Position numbers and translations under genes: made by a program. From RGIG2945 sp045540355 (GTDB lineage Bacteria; Bacillota; Clostridia; Oscillospirales; Acutalibacteraceae), in NCBI GenBank assembly GCA_045540355.1, contig JAZQHB010000021.1, positions 1 to 8,464 on the forward strand: a stretch of 8,464 nt of DNA, given 5' to 3'. The notes beneath the pieces were generated by a model. That model was not told the origin of the DNA, searched no databases, and was given only the letters and a program-made list of their open reading frames with translations. The first letter of the stretch is position 1; the number at the start of each line of letters is the position of its first letter. Below are positions 5,740 through 8,464 of this stretch, one piece after another.

Positions 5740-6659
5740 TTTTTCCGATGATAGCCTCTGTTTTTCTCATTATTGCTATTGTCTGTTTTCTCGGCTTAAC
5801 GCCTACACAGATTTCAGATGACTTAATGAAGATAACAACCCCAAAGAGTTCCTTGCGAGAAAAAGCGAGAGCTTTGAGGGCGGGCAAAAAGAAAAAAAGC
5901 CTGGGCAGCAGGCTCATTTATGTTCAGTCAGCACTTGAAGCAACGGGCAAATCAGGCAAGTTTGCCCTTGTCTGTTCTGCCTCACTTGTCCTTTTGGCGA
6001 CAGGTGCGGTTGTTGCTATCCTTATTGATAACGTATTCCTTGTTCCCGTGTTAGCTGTTGCGTTTGCGATGATACCTTTTATATATGTAAGAAACACTCT
6101 GTCATATTACAACAAACATATACAGGACGAGTTGGAAACAACTCTTTCAATCATCACAACCTCATACAACAGAAACTCGGATATTGTTTCGGCGGTAAAT
6201 GAAAACCTTGCATATATCAGACCTCCGCTGAAAGAGTGCTTCACAGCATTTGTGGGTGATGCTATGGCTGTTTCATCAAACACAAAACAGGCTTTGAGAA
6301 ACCTTAAATCAAAGGTCGATAATGAGATATTCCACGAATGGTGCGATACTCTCATTCAGTGCCAAGATGACAGAGCTCTCAAAGATACTCTGTTGCCCAT
6401 AGTTACAAAACTCACCGATGTCAGAATAGTAAACAGCGAACTCAACACAATGATGTCAGCGGTAAGAACGGAATACTACACAATGGTAGGTCTTGTTGTA
6501 GGTAACATACCCCTGCTCTATGTTCTCAACAAGGATTGGTTTCACACTCTTATGTACGAAACTGCGGGTAAGGTTGTACTCGGCGTATGCGGTGCGGTTA
6601 TTCTTGTAACCTATATGTTTATGCTCAAATACACAAAACCCGTAGAGTACAAACGGTAA
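5736..6659 (+). CDS. TadB-like pilus assembly platform protein (T2SSF domain)
   Basis: A 307-residue membrane protein. Its ATG overlaps the CpaF stop in an ATGA junction, a strong sign of translational coupling. Hydrophobic segments are at about 1-21, 77-97, 99-118, 248-264 and 278-298. A basic stretch (about 41-60, AGKKKKS) lies on the cytoplasmic side, and a soluble helical region (about 125-245) corresponds to the T2SSF/GspF domain ('QDELETTLSIITTSY', with a later 'LIQCQDDRALKDTLLPIV'). TadB and TadC together form the inner-membrane platform on which the CpaF motor acts. The sequence is divergent, so the TadB label rests on topology, length and position directly after cpaF. Met5 (5748) is an alternative start, but the overlap favours 5736. 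Confidence 0.85.
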   Translation: MIFPMIASVFLIIAIVCFLGLTPTQISDDLMKITTPKSSLREKARALRAGKKKKSLGSRLIYVQSALEATGKSGKFALVCSASLVLLATGAVVAILIDNVFLVPVLAVAFAMIPFIYVRNTLSYYNKHIQDELETTLSIITTSYNRNSDIVSAVNENLAYIRPPLKECFTAFVGDAMAVSSNTKQALRNLKSKVDNEIFHEWCDTLIQCQDDRALKDTLLPIVTKLTDVRIVNSELNTMMSAVRTEYYTMVGLVVGNIPLLYVLNKDWFHTLMYETAGKVVLGVCGAVILVTYMFMLKYTKPVEYKR

Positions 6660-6672
6660 AGGAGGCGGTTAA

Positions 6673-7542
6673 ATGGTTGGAGTTATAACAGGAGTGTTCT
6701 GCGGTATTGCCGCATATTTCATCTTGGCAGACATTTACCGCATTCCGTATATGCGAACTTCAAAGGCTGTCAATAACCTTGCAAAACAGCAGAAGGAAAA
6801 GACAAGCAGCCTTGATGTATGGCTTTCTAACATAGCCTCATTTATCGCAAAGAAAATACACCTTAACGAGTTCAAGCGTATGCAGCTTGAATCAGATTTG
6901 AGAACGGCACAGATGAACATTTCACCCGAAATGTTTATGGCTAATGCTATTGTTAAATCCCTTATTGTCGGTATTTTCGCAATACCGATGCTTTTCATAT
7001 TCCCCATTCTCTCTCCCGTAATTCTTTTTCTTGCGTTCATTCTTTACCGAATGAATATGAAAGGAATTGCAAACCGAATTAAAGCAAAAAGAGCAAAAAT
7101 CGAGTATGAGCTTCCCCGCCTTGTATTTAAGATTGAAAAGAGTATATCTCACAACAAGGATGTACTTGGTATGCTTAAATCATTTGCACCTCACGCTTGT
7201 CCCGAACTCAAACACGAGCTTGACATTACAGTAGCGGATATGCGTTCCGGTAATCTTGAAGTTGCCATAACAAGACTTGAATCAAGAGTAGGCTCACCGC
7301 TTATGAGTGATGTATGCCGAGGACTTATTGCTCTTGTCAGAGGTGACGATAACACGGTTTATTGGTCATCTCTCTCAATGAAGTTTGCGGATATTCAAAG
7401 ACAGCAGTTAAGGCTTGAAGCACAGAAGATACCAAAAAAGACAAAGAAACTCTCAATGAGTTTGCTTGTCTGCTTTATGCTTATGTATGTTGTTGTCATC
7501 ATCTCACAGATTATCAGTTCTGTCGGCGTTCTTTTCGGATAA
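6673..7542 (+). CDS. TadC-like pilus assembly platform protein (T2SSF domain)
   Basis: A 289-residue membrane protein with hydrophobic segments at about 2-19, 92-127 (probably two passes) and 262-284. A soluble T2SSF-like domain lies between about 135 and 255, opening with 'IEYELPRLVFKIEKSISHNK', reminiscent of the LPR/LPxF start of this domain in TadC/GspF proteins. It would pair with the TadB-like protein as the platform for pilus assembly. The RBS AAAGGAGG (6658-6665) lies in the 13-base gap after the preceding stop. Its place after tadB, before the pseudopilins, is the standard Tad order. Family-level confidence is good; sequence similarity to classical TadC is modest by eye. Confidence 0.85.
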   Translation: MVGVITGVFCGIAAYFILADIYRIPYMRTSKAVNNLAKQQKEKTSSLDVWLSNIASFIAKKIHLNEFKRMQLESDLRTAQMNISPEMFMANAIVKSLIVGIFAIPMLFIFPILSPVILFLAFILYRMNMKGIANRIKAKRAKIEYELPRLVFKIEKSISHNKDVLGMLKSFAPHACPELKHELDITVADMRSGNLEVAITRLESRVGSPLMSDVCRGLIALVRGDDNTVYWSSLSMKFADIQRQQLRLEAQKIPKKTKKLSMSLLVCFMLMYVVVIISQIISSVGVLFG

Positions 7543-7557
7543 CGGAGGTGAAAGGAT

Positions 7558-7968
7558 ATGAAGAAACTTATTACTTCCCGAAAGGGCGAAGGCTATATTG
7601 ATGTAGCTATCGGCTTAATTGCACTTATGATGGTGCTTGTAGTAACCCTTAACATCTATTCCTTTTTAACACTCAAGCAGGATATGGACGAGATCTGCGG
7701 ACAGCTTATTGAAACTGCCGCATTTACAGGCTCATTCGGTGATGAGTTTGAGGAACGGTGTGAGGAACTCAAAGGCACTTTCTTTGATTTTGATGTAACC
7801 ACTTCTGCAACAGAATACTATAACGAAACATACAAGCGGGTGCAGCTTGGAGATACGATGACTCTGACAATCTCTGTTCATACCTATGTGCAAGGTGTCG
7901 GAGCTTTTAAAATACCCATTACAGTACAAAGTACAAGGTCGGGTATTTCGGAAAAGTATTGGAAGTAG
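7558..7968 (+). CDS. TadE-like pseudopilin (DUF4320-like)
   Basis: A 136-residue protein with a short basic N-terminus ending in K9-G10, then EGYIDVAIG and a hydrophobic helix (about 14-36), followed by an extracytoplasmic domain of about 100 residues. This is the layout of TadE/TadF pseudopilins, which in known Tad systems are cut by TadV. I recognise the KGEGYIDV start as like DUF4320 proteins of clostridial elements. The helix is followed by 'LKQDMDEICGQLIETAAFTG', similar to the TadE pattern after its helix. It has cysteines at 47 and 68. The RBS GGAGGTG is at 7544-7550, just after the TadC-like stop. The likely role is a minor subunit that starts or tips the pilus; this is inferred. Confidence 0.82.
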   Translation: MKKLITSRKGEGYIDVAIGLIALMMVLVVTLNIYSFLTLKQDMDEICGQLIETAAFTGSFGDEFEERCEELKGTFFDFDVTTSATEYYNETYKRVQLGDTMTLTISVHTYVQGVGAFKIPITVQSTRSGISEKYWK

Positions 7969-7978
7969 GTGACGGAAA

Positions 7979-8458
7979 ATGAAGATATTAAAAGACACCA
8001 AGGGCGAAGGCTATGTATCAATATGTGTACTAATCATCGTAATTGTCGCTATCTTCTCAAGCATTTTCACTTATGCATCCGCAATCTCGGTTATCAATGT
8101 CACACGGGAAAACAGCAAGGTTGTTTTGGATAACTTCGTCACCACAAACTCCACTCTCATATTCAACAGTATAAAGCAAGGTAACGACTACACCGAAACA
8201 CTTGATTTCCCCGAATACACAGAAAAGCTCTGTGAATTTTGCACATTGGATTTATCTGCCGATACGCTGTATAGTTATGACACAGACGGCAATCTGCAAT
8301 ATTCAATGACACTTCCTCAAATAAGTTTTCAAAAGGATAATCAGCTTGAAATATGTGTCAGATATACCGTTTCTGTGCCGATACAGTTTGCAGGGAAAAC
8401 GGTTACGACTGCAAATGTACCGATAGAAATTGTATCAATATTAACCGAAAAATTTTAA
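7979..8458 (+). CDS. TadE/TadF-like pseudopilin
   Basis: A 159-residue protein with the N-terminus KDTKGEGYVSI, a hydrophobic helix (about 12-38) and a mainly beta-type extracytoplasmic domain ending in 'VPIEIVSILTEKF'. The KGEGY motif at residues 8-12 matches the preceding gene (KGEGY at 9-13), so both are likely processed alike. A CxxC pair (C85, C88) and C126 lie in the outer domain and could form a disulphide. The start at 7979 follows an AGGTGA at 7967-7972 that overlaps the stop of the previous gene. The order (tadB, tadC, two pseudopilins) fits tadE and tadF. It does not obviously match a named family by eye; the assignment rests on the N-terminal motif and position. Confidence 0.72.
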   Translation: MKILKDTKGEGYVSICVLIIVIVAIFSSIFTYASAISVINVTRENSKVVLDNFVTTNSTLIFNSIKQGNDYTETLDFPEYTEKLCEFCTLDLSADTLYSYDTDGNLQYSMTLPQISFQKDNQLEICVRYTVSVPIQFAGKTVTTANVPIEIVSILTEKF

Positions 8459-8464
8459 TTGTTT

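Overview
The window looks like a piece of a low-to-moderate GC Gram-positive (Bacillota, class Clostridia; gut Ruminococcus/Eubacterium-like) genome. The reasons are strong AGGAGG-type ribosome binding sites, a SpoVG-family protein, a sortase-type C-terminus and the protein family mix. All recognisable genes lie on the + strand and are packed with gaps of 60 bases or fewer, several overlapping. The taxonomic guess is inference; there is no rRNA or other marker.

Layout. (1) 1-426 is the C-terminal part of a ParB/Spo0J-like protein whose start lies upstream of the window. (2) 474-746 is a SpoVG-family regulator. (3) 773-1039 and 1059-1325 are two nearly identical 88-residue proteins with one hydrophobic helix, best read as tandemly duplicated Flp-like major pilins (DUF6133-type). 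They are followed by a strong hairpin at 1336-1358. (4) 1384-8458 is a Tad/Flp (type IVc) pilus assembly operon: A24 prepilin peptidase (TadV/CpaA), SAF-domain CpaB/RcpC-like protein, small P-loop ATPase (TadZ/CpaE-like), an extremely acidic Thr/Asp-rich surface protein with a sortase-type IPDTG tail, the CpaF/TadA motor ATPase, TadB-like and TadC-like platform proteins, and two TadE/TadF-like pseudopilins (the first DUF4320-like).

How it works together (inference from family knowledge): the peptidase would process the pilins and pseudopilins; CpaF would power assembly on the TadB/TadC platform; the TadZ-like ATPase would place the machine; CpaB and the acidic wall-linked protein would act outside the membrane. 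The pilins and the two pseudopilins share a short [G/A]-E-[G/A]-Y motif directly before their hydrophobic helices, a candidate common recognition site for the peptidase. The hairpin after the pilin pair may let pilins be made in excess over the machinery.

The ParB-like and SpoVG-like genes immediately upstream resemble cargo of integrative conjugative elements or plasmids of Clostridia, so this may be a pilus carried by a mobile element. No integrase, relaxase or coupling protein is in the window, so that remains inference. No tRNA, rRNA, CRISPR array or insertion sequence was seen, and there is no gene-free stretch over 300 bases.
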